From NCBI GenBank assembly GCA_965213935.1, contig CBDCAO010000010.1, positions 1 to 64,000 on the forward strand: a stretch of 64,000 bases of DNA. Reading direction: 5' to 3'. Source of the stretch: Bin52 sp965213935. GTDB taxonomy: Bacteria; Pseudomonadota; Alphaproteobacteria; Thalassobaculales; Thalassobaculaceae. Numbering within the stretch: the first letter of the stretch is position 1; each line of letters begins with the position of its first letter. Below the pieces are notes generated by a model, which was not told where the DNA came from, did no database searches, and worked only from the letters and a program-made list of their open reading frames with translations. The position numbers and the translations under genes are program-made. This document shows positions 25,913 to 33,890 of this stretch, in pieces.

Positions 25913-27316
25913 ATGCCTGCGAAAGCCTTCGGGCGGCGCGCCCGTCCCGCTGCCGGACCCTCCGCCCTAGCCAACCGCAGGGAGGCCGCCGCTCCTCAAT
26001 TGCCGGCGGTGCAGGCGCAGCCCGCGGCCATGCCGATTCCCTCGGCGGACGGGTTCGTTTCCGAGATCGTGGCGAGAGTCCACCCCATCGTCGTCAAGTC
26101 GCTCGACATGGCGAAGATTTCGGGGCTCACCAACGAGCAACTCGCGACCCAGCTTCTCGCCTTCCTCGGCACCGAGGAGGCGGCAGTGCCGGACCTCGGC
26201 CCGCTCGACCGGCAGCGTGTCGTTACCGAGCTGGTCAACGACATCAAGGGGCTGGGGCCGATCGAGCCGTTGCTGAACGACCCGCTTGTCTCGGACATCC
26301 TGATCAATGGCACGCAGTCGACCTATGTCGAGCGCGGCGGGCGCCTGGAACGGGTCGATATCGGGTTCCGCGACCGCCAGCACCTGCTTCACATCGCGCA
26401 GCGGATCGCGGGCCGCATCGGACGCCGGATCGACGAATCGAGCCCGATGGTGGATGCCCGCCTCGAGGACGGCTCGCGCGTAAACATCATCATCCCGCCG
26501 CTCGCGCTCGACGGCGCCGCGATCTCGATCCGGCGCTTTGTCATGCGCGGTGCCAGCCTCGACCAGATGGCCCAGGGACGGGTGATGTCGCCCGCGATGG
26601 CGGAACTGTTCCGCATCGGGGTCAAGGCGCGGCTCAACATCCTGATCAGCGGTGGCACCGGCGCCGGCAAGACAACGTTCATGAACGCGCTGTCGAAGGA
26701 GATCGACCACAGCGAGCGGCTGATCACCATCGAGGACGCAGCCGAGCTGCAGCTCCAGCAGCCGCATGTGATCCGACTCGAAACGAGGACGATGAGCGCG
26801 GAAGGCACCGGCCAGGTGACCATGCGCGACCTGCTGGTGAACACGCTCCGGATGCGCCCGGACAGGATCATCGTGGGCGAGGTGCGCGGCGGCGAGGCGC
26901 GGGAAATGCTCCAGGCAATGAATACCGGCCATCCTGGATCGATGTGCACCCTGCACGCGAACAATCCACGCGAAGCGCTGACCCGGCTCGAGAACATGCT
27001 GATGATGGCGGGCGGCGAGATGCCGCTTGCAGCGCTCAGGCGCCAGATCGCCTCCAGCGTCGACATGGTTGTCCAGCTTGCGCGCCTGCGCTCGGGCCAG
27101 CGCTGCGTGACCAGCGCTACCAACGTGGTCGGCATCGAGAACGACATCGTGACTACGGAAGAGATCTGGCGCCGGCAACCGGGCGAGGGCGAGCATGTCT
27201 TCGAGACCTCGGGCCGGCTGCCGGCGTGGGTGGGGGCGGTCGATGCGATCAACCTGCGCGAGCCGCTGCAGGCCGCGCTGCAGGCCGATCCGCGCATCGG
27301 GGAGGCGGACGGATGA
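25913..27316 (+). CDS. tadA: TadA/CpaF secretion ATPase
   Basis: 467 residues from the ATG at 25913 (MPAKAFGRRARPAAGPSALA). Family features are complete: VSDILINGTQSTYVERGGRL, Walker A ISGGTGAGKTTFMNAL near 246, the RIIVGEVRGGEARE Walker B region near 320, and CTLHANNPREALTRLE near 345. TadA hexamers power pilin extraction and assembly at the inner membrane. It follows tadZ after 2 bases and its stop overlaps the tadB start (ATGA), so the motor genes are coupled. An in-frame extension to 24998 overlaps tadZ and is rejected. Confidence 0.95.
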   Translation: MPAKAFGRRARPAAGPSALANRREAAAPQLPAVQAQPAAMPIPSADGFVSEIVARVHPIVVKSLDMAKISGLTNEQLATQLLAFLGTEEAAVPDLGPLDRQRVVTELVNDIKGLGPIEPLLNDPLVSDILINGTQSTYVERGGRLERVDIGFRDRQHLLHIAQRIAGRIGRRIDESSPMVDARLEDGSRVNIIIPPLALDGAAISIRRFVMRGASLDQMAQGRVMSPAMAELFRIGVKARLNILISGGTGAGKTTFMNALSKEIDHSERLITIEDAAELQLQQPHVIRLETRTMSAEGTGQVTMRDLLVNTLRMRPDRIIVGEVRGGEAREMLQAMNTGHPGSMCTLHANNPREALTRLENMLMMAGGEMPLAALRRQIASSVDMVVQLARLRSGQRCVTSATNVVGIENDIVTTEEIWRRQPGEGEHVFETSGRLPAWVGAVDAINLREPLQAALQADPRIGEADG

Positions 27317-28275
27317 GCGTCATGGTCGTTGCCATCGCCGCGGGCGGGGGGGTCTCGCTTCTCGGTATCGCGGCGTTCCTGCTGCTGGGCCGGGGCGGCG
27401 GGGCGCTGGAAAAGCGTCTCGGGCGGGTCGCGGCGCCGCTCGCCGAGCAGTCCGCCGGCGACGGGGACGGGCTGGATACCGACATTTTCCGTGCCTCCGA
27501 AGACGGCGCGCGGCCCGGCCGGTTCCGGCGGGCGGTCGCGGCCCGCTACCCGCTTCTGAACCTGGCGCGCGCGCTGCCGCGTTCCATTGCCGCAGGCGGG
27601 CTAGCGGCGGCGGCGCTCTGGGGCGCGATGTGGGTGCTGCGGATTCCGACCGGCTCGTGGACGGCGATTATTCTCGCGCTCGGCGGCGTGGGCGGAGCGT
27701 GGTACGCGCTGTCGTCGATGCAGGCGCGCCGGGCGGGCGAGTTCACCCGCCAGTTCCCCGAGATCGTCGACCAGATCGTGCGGCTGTCGGGCGCCGGCGT
27801 TCCGCCGCTCGAGGCGATCGCAGTGGTGACCGAGGACGCGAACGACCCGGTGAAACCGGTGCTGCGCAATGTCTGCGACGGGCTGGCCGGGGGACTCGAT
27901 GCCGATACCGCGCTGGTGACCGTGGCCAGGCGCGTTCGCCTCGCGGAGTTCACCATGTTCACCTCGGTCATCGGCCTGCAGCGACGCGCTGGCGGCGGCG
28001 TGTCGGCGGCGTTCTCGAACCTTTCCGCCGCCCTGCGCCAGCGGCGCAGCACCGCGATGAAGGCGCATGCCTCGACGGCCCAGACCCGCCTGACGCTGTT
28101 TGTGCTGGCCGTGATGCCGATCGTGGTGCTGGTCGGGCAGAGCTTCATCTCGCCCGACTCCGTGACACTGCTGTTCGACACCGACGGAGGCAACCTGCTG
28201 CTGCAGCTGGGGGTCGGGTTGATCGTCGCGGGGCTGCTCGCCGCGCGCGGCATGGCCGCCACCATGGAGAAATAG
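27313..28275 (+). CDS. tadB: TadB inner-membrane platform protein
   Basis: 320 residues. The N-terminal membrane segment, a paired central segment (AALWGAMWVLRIPTGSWTAI) and a C-terminal one surround a T2SSF (GspF) domain: RQFPEIVDQIVRLSGAGVPP, LEAIAVVTEDANDPVKPVLR. TadB and TadC form the membrane platform on which TadA acts. Its start overlaps the tadA stop and tadC follows 6 bases later. Nothing unusual is seen in length or motifs. Confidence 0.93.
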   Translation: MSVMVVAIAAGGGVSLLGIAAFLLLGRGGGALEKRLGRVAAPLAEQSAGDGDGLDTDIFRASEDGARPGRFRRAVAARYPLLNLARALPRSIAAGGLAAAALWGAMWVLRIPTGSWTAIILALGGVGGAWYALSSMQARRAGEFTRQFPEIVDQIVRLSGAGVPPLEAIAVVTEDANDPVKPVLRNVCDGLAGGLDADTALVTVARRVRLAEFTMFTSVIGLQRRAGGGVSAAFSNLSAALRQRRSTAMKAHASTAQTRLTLFVLAVMPIVVLVGQSFISPDSVTLLFDTDGGNLLLQLGVGLIVAGLLAARGMAATMEK

Positions 28276-28281
28276 CAAGCG

Positions 28282-29265
28282 ATGGCGATGACCGGATCCC
28301 TGCTGCCGGCCGCGGTGCTCGCCGCCGGCATCATCTTCGTTCTGCTGCTGGCGCCGATCGTGTTTCGCGAGACCCAGCGGACGCGGGCGATCGACCGGCG
28401 GCTTGCACCGCTGCGCAACCAGGCGATGTCGGGCGTTCCGGTGCCGCATGTTTCCTCCGGCTCCGACGAAGGGGGAGGGATGAAGACGATCGGCCGGAGC
28501 CTCGTTCGCATCGCCTCGGTCCTGATCCCGATCGGCGCCTCGGAGCGCGAGAAGCTTTCCGGTATGCTGCGCGCGGGTGGCTTCGCGCGCGCGGACGCCC
28601 TGTCGGGATTCCTGTCAGTCAAGTTCGCGGCCGCGGCCGGGCTCGCCGCCGCGGCCGGGCTGCTGGCGTCCCTCTCGGCCATGGTGAGCGAGCACGGCTT
28701 TCTGATTGTGATTGCCGCGCTCGCGGGTTTCGTGATCGGGGGGGTGCTTCCGGAATACGTGCTCCGCGCCATCGTCGCGCGGCGCAAGCGCGGCATGACG
28801 TCGGCCCTCCCCGATGCCCTCGACATGATGGTGATGTGCCTCGAGGCGGGGCTCACCGCAGAGCGCGGGATGCTGACGGTGGCGGAGACGCTGCAACCGA
28901 TCGACCCGGGTCTTGCCGGAGAATTCCGCCAGATCGAGGGGGAGCTGCGACTCGGCTCCGACAAGCGGGCGGTGCTCACCGAATACTACCGGCGCACCGA
29001 GATCGACGGGCTGCGCGATTTCGCGATGGCGCTCATCCAGGGCGAGCGCTACGGCACCCCCCTGTCGCAGTCGATGAAGAGCATCGCGGCCGACCAGCGG
29101 CTGCAGAAGGCGACGCGCATCCAGACCCAGGCCGAACGCCTTCCGGTCCTGATGACGCTGCCCATGTTGCTGCTGGTGGTGCCCGGGACCATGCTCCTGG
29201 TCGCCGGCCCCGCGGTCATGTCCGCGATGACGAGTCTCGGAAACCTCGGAAACCTGGGTGGTTAG
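28282..29265 (+). CDS. tadC: TadC inner-membrane platform protein
   Basis: 327 residues with a T2SSF domain: SALPDALDMMVMCLEAGLTA, FRQIEGELRLGSDKRAVLTE, QTQAERLPVLMTLPMLLLVV. At least three or four membrane segments are visible. It partners TadB in the pilus platform. The next gene, a cytochrome c peroxidase, begins 4 bases after its stop, which is not a usual Tad neighbour and suggests an operon extension specific to this lineage. Confidence 0.93.
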   Translation: MAMTGSLLPAAVLAAGIIFVLLLAPIVFRETQRTRAIDRRLAPLRNQAMSGVPVPHVSSGSDEGGGMKTIGRSLVRIASVLIPIGASEREKLSGMLRAGGFARADALSGFLSVKFAAAAGLAAAAGLLASLSAMVSEHGFLIVIAALAGFVIGGVLPEYVLRAIVARRKRGMTSALPDALDMMVMCLEAGLTAERGMLTVAETLQPIDPGLAGEFRQIEGELRLGSDKRAVLTEYYRRTEIDGLRDFAMALIQGERYGTPLSQSMKSIAADQRLQKATRIQTQAERLPVLMTLPMLLLVVPGTMLLVAGPAVMSAMTSLGNLGNLGG

Positions 29266-29269
29266 CAGC

Positions 29270-30244
29270 ATGCCGGACCGGCACCGTCCGAAGCCCTTTC
29301 GCATGTTCGCGGTCCTCTGGATCGCGGCATTCCCTGCATTCGGCCTTGCCGCCGGCGCGGAGGAGCCGATCTCCCCGATCCCCGACAAGGTGGACGTCGA
29401 TCCTGCAAAGGCGAAGCTTGGCCGCGCGCTGTTCCACGACCCCATCCTGTCGAAGGACAACACGGTCTCGTGCGCGAGTTGCCACGATCTGGCCAGCGGC
29501 GGCGACGACGGCCGCAAGGTCTCGCTCGGGGTCGACGACAAGCCGGGCAGGGTCAATTCGCCCACCGTGTTCAACTCGGGCATGAACTTCAAGCAGTTCT
29601 GGGACGGGCGGGCGCCGACGCTGCGACACCAGATCGACGGTCCCGTGCAGGCCGCCTTCGAGATGGGAAGCTTGTGGCCTGACGTCATCGCGAAGCTGTA
29701 CCGGAGCAAGAACTATCCCGGGCTGTTCGAGACGGTCTATCCCGACGGGATCAGCCGCAGGAACGTCAAGGACGCGATCGCCGAGTTCGTGAAATCGCTG
29801 AACACCCCCGACAGCCGCTTCGACAAGTGGCTGAAGGGAGACGAGAGCGCGCTCAACGCACAGGAAAAGCGCGGCTATGAGATGTTCAAGGAGTATGGCT
29901 GCGTCTCCTGCCACCAGGGCGCGAACGTGGGCGGCAACATGTTCCAGGTGTTCGGCGTGCTGAACGACTATTTCAAGAAGCGGGGCGAGATCACCGACGC
30001 CGATCTCGGCCGCTACAACATCACCGGGAACGAGGAAGACCGTCACGCCTTCAAGGTTCCCAGTCTGCGCATGGCGGCCATGACCGCACCCTACCTGCAT
30101 GACGGAAACGCGGCGACGTTGCGCGACGCCGTCGATGCGATGTTCGAGTTCCAGCTGGGGCGGGAAGCGCCCGACCGGGACAAGGACGATATCGTGGCGT
30201 TCATCAAGACGCTGGTAGGCGAACACGAGGAGCTATCCAAATGA
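29270..30244 (+). CDS. Periplasmic di-haem cytochrome c peroxidase (MauG/CcpA family)
   Basis: 324 residues from the ATG at 29270 (MPDRHRPKPFRMFAVLWIAA). After a Sec signal peptide ending near AAGAEE come two c-type haem sites, CASCH near residue 67 and CVSCH near 211. Conserved family segments include LGRALFHDPILSKDNTVSCA, DDKPGRVNSPTVFNSGMN and RHAFKVPSLRMAAMTAPYLH. Classical enzymes reduce hydrogen peroxide with electrons from small cytochromes; MauG relatives oxidise other proteins. It overlaps the downstream sensor kinase (ATGA) and lies 4 bases after tadC. That coupling suggests a redox input to the kinase, which is inference. Confidence 0.9.
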   Translation: MPDRHRPKPFRMFAVLWIAAFPAFGLAAGAEEPISPIPDKVDVDPAKAKLGRALFHDPILSKDNTVSCASCHDLASGGDDGRKVSLGVDDKPGRVNSPTVFNSGMNFKQFWDGRAPTLRHQIDGPVQAAFEMGSLWPDVIAKLYRSKNYPGLFETVYPDGISRRNVKDAIAEFVKSLNTPDSRFDKWLKGDESALNAQEKRGYEMFKEYGCVSCHQGANVGGNMFQVFGVLNDYFKKRGEITDADLGRYNITGNEEDRHAFKVPSLRMAAMTAPYLHDGNAATLRDAVDAMFEFQLGREAPDRDKDDIVAFIKTLVGEHEELSK

Positions 30245-32007
30245 GATCTGGCGCCGTCATCCTCGGCATCTGCGTCTCCGCGGTCCTGCTGGCCGCGGTG
30301 GGCGCGCTTTACCTCCTTGCCAAGAACAATGGCGGCGAGCAGTACCGGCGGTCGATCGACACGGTCCGCCAGATCCAGCTCCTGTCGTCCGACTGGAGCA
30401 TGGAACTCACCCGGGTCAAGTCGAACCCGCTGGCGGATTTCGATTCGCTCGTCGCCTTCATCCCGCGCATGGCGCGGCTCAGGGAAACGCTGTCGGACAC
30501 GGCACAGCGTATCCCCGATCTGCCCGACCGGCTCGCCAGCGACATCCAGGCCTATCTGAGCGCCATCGCCGCGCGCGAGGAGCGCATCGAGCGCTTCAAG
30601 ACGGGTTACGCGGTGGTTCGCAACTCGAACCGCTATCTGCCGATCGCCGCGGCCAATGTGCTGCGGCAGGCCCAGGCGTCGAACGCCGAAGCGGTGTCGC
30701 GCGGCGTCACCAACCTGATCCGGGACGTGAACCTCTATCTCGCCACGCCGACGGACACCTCGCAGGCCCGCCTGACCGAGGAGATCGGGAAGCTCCGCGA
30801 CTCCAGCGTCGCCCAGGCGCCGGCGCTCGCCAACGCGCTGGCGAACCTGCTCTCCCATGCCGAGGTCCTGGTCGCCAAGCAGGCGCCGACCGAGCAGCTG
30901 TTCGCCCGGGCCACGTCCGCCGACATCTCCGATCTGACGAACCAGCTCAGCACCAAGCTGGAGTTCGAGCTCGGCAAGCAGGAGCTGCTCGCCTCCTATT
31001 ACGACCGGGGCATGCTGGCGGTATTCGGCGTGCTGATCCTGTTCTGGATCATGCTCGCCCTGCAGCAGCGGATCCGTGGCGGCGTGGCGCTCGCCCGGGC
31101 CGCCGCCGTCCCCGCAGTCGAGGCAGCCCGGGATGCGGCGCTGCCCGCCGAGGCGGCGGCTGCCGAAGGGGGGCCGGGTCTGGCCATTCCCGCGGCCGCC
31201 CCCGCGCCGCTCGCCGCGGCTGCTCCGCACGACCCGGTTCCGGCGCGGCGCGACGACGAAGGCGCGGAGGCCGCACTCACGAACGGCTTCGTGGTCACCT
31301 CTCTCTCCGGCATCCTCGCTGTCTCGGCGGAAGAGATTTCGGACCGGATGGACTATCTGCGGCGCACCCAGCAGCGCATCCGCGACACGCTCGGCGAGGA
31401 GGACGGGCAGGGTGCAGACGCGACCGGCATCATCGAGGAGGAGGTCGAGACGATCTCCGCCATCGCGCTCAACGTGCGCCAGAGAATGAACGGCATCGCG
31501 GATCTCGCGCGGCGCCTCGACTCCTTCTCGGGCACGCTCACCAACCATGTCGACCGCAGCATGATCGACCTCAACGCCTGCGTGGAGACCGCGATCGCGG
31601 CGAAAAAGGACGGGGAGGACATCGCCATCGTCCGCGATCTCGGCCAGGTACCGGAGATCTTCGCATCGCGGACCGAGTTCGAGACCCTTCTGGGCGAACT
31701 GATCGAGAACTCGGTGATCGCCGTCCGGGACCTCAACGGGCGCAAGGGCATCGTCAAGATCGACACGGCGAGGAAGGACGACGAGATCCTGATCACCGTG
31801 ATCGACAACGGCACCGGTATCGCGCGCGACCAGCGGGCCAACGTCTTCAAGCCGTTCTACACCACGCGCGATGGCGCCATGGGGATCGGCCTCGCGCTCG
31901 CCGGGCACCTGGTCAGGAAATACCAGGGCGTCATCAAGATCAACTCCCTGCCGGGGCAGGGAACGGTGGCGCGGATCACGCTGCCGGCCGGTATCGCGGC
32001 CCCGTGA
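30241..32007 (+). CDS. Membrane sensor histidine-kinase-like protein with helical periplasmic domain
   Basis: 588 residues. One membrane segment at the N-terminus, a long all-helical periplasmic part (about 25-255) resembling DAHL-type sensor domains, a second membrane segment (MLAVFGVLILFWIMLALQ, about 257-275), an Ala/Pro-rich linker, a coiled helical region, then HATPase_c: ELIENSVIAV (N box, about 485), VIDNGTGIARD, GIGLALAGHLV. The helical region before the ATPase has no clear H-box histidine; the only histidine is in LTNHVDRS, an unusual place. It may be a degenerate kinase or use a partner for phosphotransfer. No response regulator is adjacent. Its start overlaps the cytochrome c peroxidase stop. 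Confidence 0.8.
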   Translation: MRSGAVILGICVSAVLLAAVGALYLLAKNNGGEQYRRSIDTVRQIQLLSSDWSMELTRVKSNPLADFDSLVAFIPRMARLRETLSDTAQRIPDLPDRLASDIQAYLSAIAAREERIERFKTGYAVVRNSNRYLPIAAANVLRQAQASNAEAVSRGVTNLIRDVNLYLATPTDTSQARLTEEIGKLRDSSVAQAPALANALANLLSHAEVLVAKQAPTEQLFARATSADISDLTNQLSTKLEFELGKQELLASYYDRGMLAVFGVLILFWIMLALQQRIRGGVALARAAAVPAVEAARDAALPAEAAAAEGGPGLAIPAAAPAPLAAAAPHDPVPARRDDEGAEAALTNGFVVTSLSGILAVSAEEISDRMDYLRRTQQRIRDTLGEEDGQGADATGIIEEEVETISAIALNVRQRMNGIADLARRLDSFSGTLTNHVDRSMIDLNACVETAIAAKKDGEDIAIVRDLGQVPEIFASRTEFETLLGELIENSVIAVRDLNGRKGIVKIDTARKDDEILITVIDNGTGIARDQRANVFKPFYTTRDGAMGIGLALAGHLVRKYQGVIKINSLPGQGTVARITLPAGIAAP

Positions 32008-32197
32008 GCGCCCGGACGCCGGCGAGGCATGACGGGAGCGCGCGATCGTGAACCGCAGCGGCGACAACGCCGCCGGAGGTGCCGTCGACCGACGGTACCG
32101 CCCGCTCGCGCGACCACCGGCAAGTCCCCGTGCGGTCGGGGGCGCGGTCGCTCCGTGAACGGATGGCGGAACAGCGACGGAAGGGCGGAACGGTTCG

Positions 32198-32689
32198 ATG
32201 GACGGTACAGCTTTCTGGATAGCCGGGTTGAGCGATTGGGCCGCCTGCGCCCTGTTCGCCGCCGGAGCGGCGACGGATCTCAGAAAACGGACGGTTCCGA
32301 ACGCGATACCGCTGGCGCTGCTCGCACTCTTCGCCATCCATGCCGCGACGGGATCGAGCGGGGCTTCCGGGTCGCTCTGGGCGCATTTCGCGGTCGGAGC
32401 GGCGTTGCTGGCCGCAGGGTTCGCGCTCTACACGACCGGCCGGTTCGGCGGGGGCGACGCCAAGTTCGTCGCGGCGGCCGGCCTGTGGACGGGACCGGAG
32501 GATCTCGCCCTCTTCCTGCTGGCGCTCGGCGCCTGCGCGCTGGCGCTGTCGCTTGCTGTCCTCCTGCCCTTCGAACGGGCGCGGCGCATGCGTTCGGACC
32601 TTCCCTTCGCGGTGGCGATCGCGCCAGCAGCGCTTGCGGTCATGATCCCGCGCGCGCTCGCGCATCAGATGCACCAGGCCCTCCCATGA
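32198..32689 (+). CDS. tadV: TadV/CpaA prepilin peptidase
   Basis: 163 residues, hydrophobic, with the A24 peptidase aspartates in AAGAATDLRKRTVPNAIPLA and TTGRFGGGDAKFVAAAGLW (GGGDAK-type motif). It cleaves the leader of Flp and the TadE/F pseudopilins at the cytoplasmic face of the membrane. About 190 bases without a gene separate it from the kinase. Its stop overlaps the next small ORF (ATGA), starting a run of three coupled junctions. Confidence 0.9.
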   Translation: MDGTAFWIAGLSDWAACALFAAGAATDLRKRTVPNAIPLALLALFAIHAATGSSGASGSLWAHFAVGAALLAAGFALYTTGRFGGGDAKFVAAAGLWTGPEDLALFLLALGACALALSLAVLLPFERARRMRSDLPFAVAIAPAALAVMIPRALAHQMHQALP

Positions 32690-32859
32690 CAGTGCGTCTT
32701 CCGAGCCCCGGGGCGCCCTTGCCGCCCGTTCCGGCCGCAAGCGCCCCGCCCCGGAGCCTGCCGACGGGGAGGCTCGCCCACCCCCATCCGGTCCGCGCGC
32801 CGCTCCGAATTGCGGCGGCGTTCGCAGCACGGGACTCCGGACCCGCAGGGAACCGCTGA
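32686..32859 (+). CDS. Small coupled ORF (57 aa) between tadV and cpaB
   Basis: The frame begins MTVRLPSPGAPLPPVPAASA and ends ARDSGPAGNR. It overlaps the tadV stop by ATGA and its own stop overlaps the cpaB start as TGATG, so it bridges the two genes exactly. It is rich in Pro, Ala and Arg and has no signal peptide or membrane segment. It may be a real small protein or a leader that couples translation of cpaB to tadV. The double junction is the main evidence. Confidence 0.45.
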   Translation: MTVRLPSPGAPLPPVPAASAPPRSLPTGRLAHPHPVRAPLRIAAAFAARDSGPAGNR

Positions 32860-33890
32860 TGCGAAGATACCGCACCGTAATCGTCCTGATCCTGCTGGTT
32901 GTCGTGCCGCTCGCCGGCGCGATCCTCGCCGCGCGATTCCTGCTGCCGGGGAGTACCCCGCAACCGCCCGCCGTCACCGCGAATCCGGCTCCGGCGCCCG
33001 CTCCGAAAGCGAAGACCCATCAGGTGCTCGCCGCCGCGCGGGAGCTCGAGGTCGGCACGCTCATACGCGAAGAGGACCTGACCGCACTCGACGTGGGCGA
33101 GACGGACATCCGCGGGGACCATTTCACCATGGAGGACGTGAAGTCGATCGGCGCGCTTCGCGGTCACGCGGTGCGCGAGGCGCTCGGCGCGGGCGCGCCG
33201 CTCACCCGTACCGCCGTGGTCGGACCGGGTCAGCGCGGGTTCCTCGCGGCCGTGCTGCGGCCGGGAACCCGGGCCACCACGATCCAGCTCGGCGCCGGGA
33301 CACGCCACGCCGGGCTGATCGACCCGGGCGACCGGGTGGACGTGATCCTGACCGCCAAGCTGCAACTCGCCCAGGAGCCGGAGAGAGTGTTCACACGCAC
33401 CATCCTGGAAGACGTGCGCGTGGTCGCCGTCGACCGCCAGGTCGGGATCGGCCCGGGGACGGGCGGGGACGGCAAGCCGCTCAAGCGCGCTGAGATCGTC
33501 ACCGCGACGCTCGAGGTCTCGCCCGCCCAGGCCGGGCTTCTCGCGCTCGGGGAACACGAGGGGAAGCTGTCCCTCGCCGTCCGGCCGCTGGTCGCTTCGG
33601 TTCACCCGTCGGAACCCGGACAGATCGTCAACCTCCAGGGACTGCTCGACCTGCCGGTTCCGGAATATGTCGAGGAGCCTGGCGACGAAGTCGGAACGAC
33701 CGACCCTCCCGTGGAGACGGAACCCGTCCTGCCTGTGCCGCCGACCCCGAAGACCGTGCGGGTGATCCGCGGCAGCGAGGTCAAGGACGAAGAGTTCGAG
33801 GGAGAACCCGTGAGTCTCTCCGACGTCAAGCCGCTGTCGGAGCCTGCTCCCCCCGGAGACGCAGAGCCCGGCGCTCCGCATTTGCAATGA
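32859..33890 (+). CDS. cpaB: CpaB/RcpC pilus assembly protein
   Basis: 343 residues. An N-terminal membrane anchor (YRTVIVLILLVVVPLAGAIL) is followed by a SAF domain (VLAAARELEVGTLIREEDLT) and the RcpC core (TIQLGAGTRHAGLIDPGDRV, DVILTAKLQLAQEPERVFTR). CpaB is periplasmic and stabilises or gates the CpaC secretin. The C-terminal 90 residues are acidic and Pro-rich. It overlaps both neighbours and is coupled to the unknown gene that follows (ATGA at its stop). Confidence 0.92.
   Translation: MRRYRTVIVLILLVVVPLAGAILAARFLLPGSTPQPPAVTANPAPAPAPKAKTHQVLAAARELEVGTLIREEDLTALDVGETDIRGDHFTMEDVKSIGALRGHAVREALGAGAPLTRTAVVGPGQRGFLAAVLRPGTRATTIQLGAGTRHAGLIDPGDRVDVILTAKLQLAQEPERVFTRTILEDVRVVAVDRQVGIGPGTGGDGKPLKRAEIVTATLEVSPAQAGLLALGEHEGKLSLAVRPLVASVHPSEPGQIVNLQGLLDLPVPEYVEEPGDEVGTTDPPVETEPVLPVPPTPKTVRVIRGSEVKDEEFEGEPVSLSDVKPLSEPAPPGDAEPGAPHLQ

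Noticed and set aside
30091..32337. 748-codon minus-strand frame opposite the sensor kinase
   Set aside because: Overlaps parts of three plus-strand genes that have clear domains; composition is typical of an antisense shadow.
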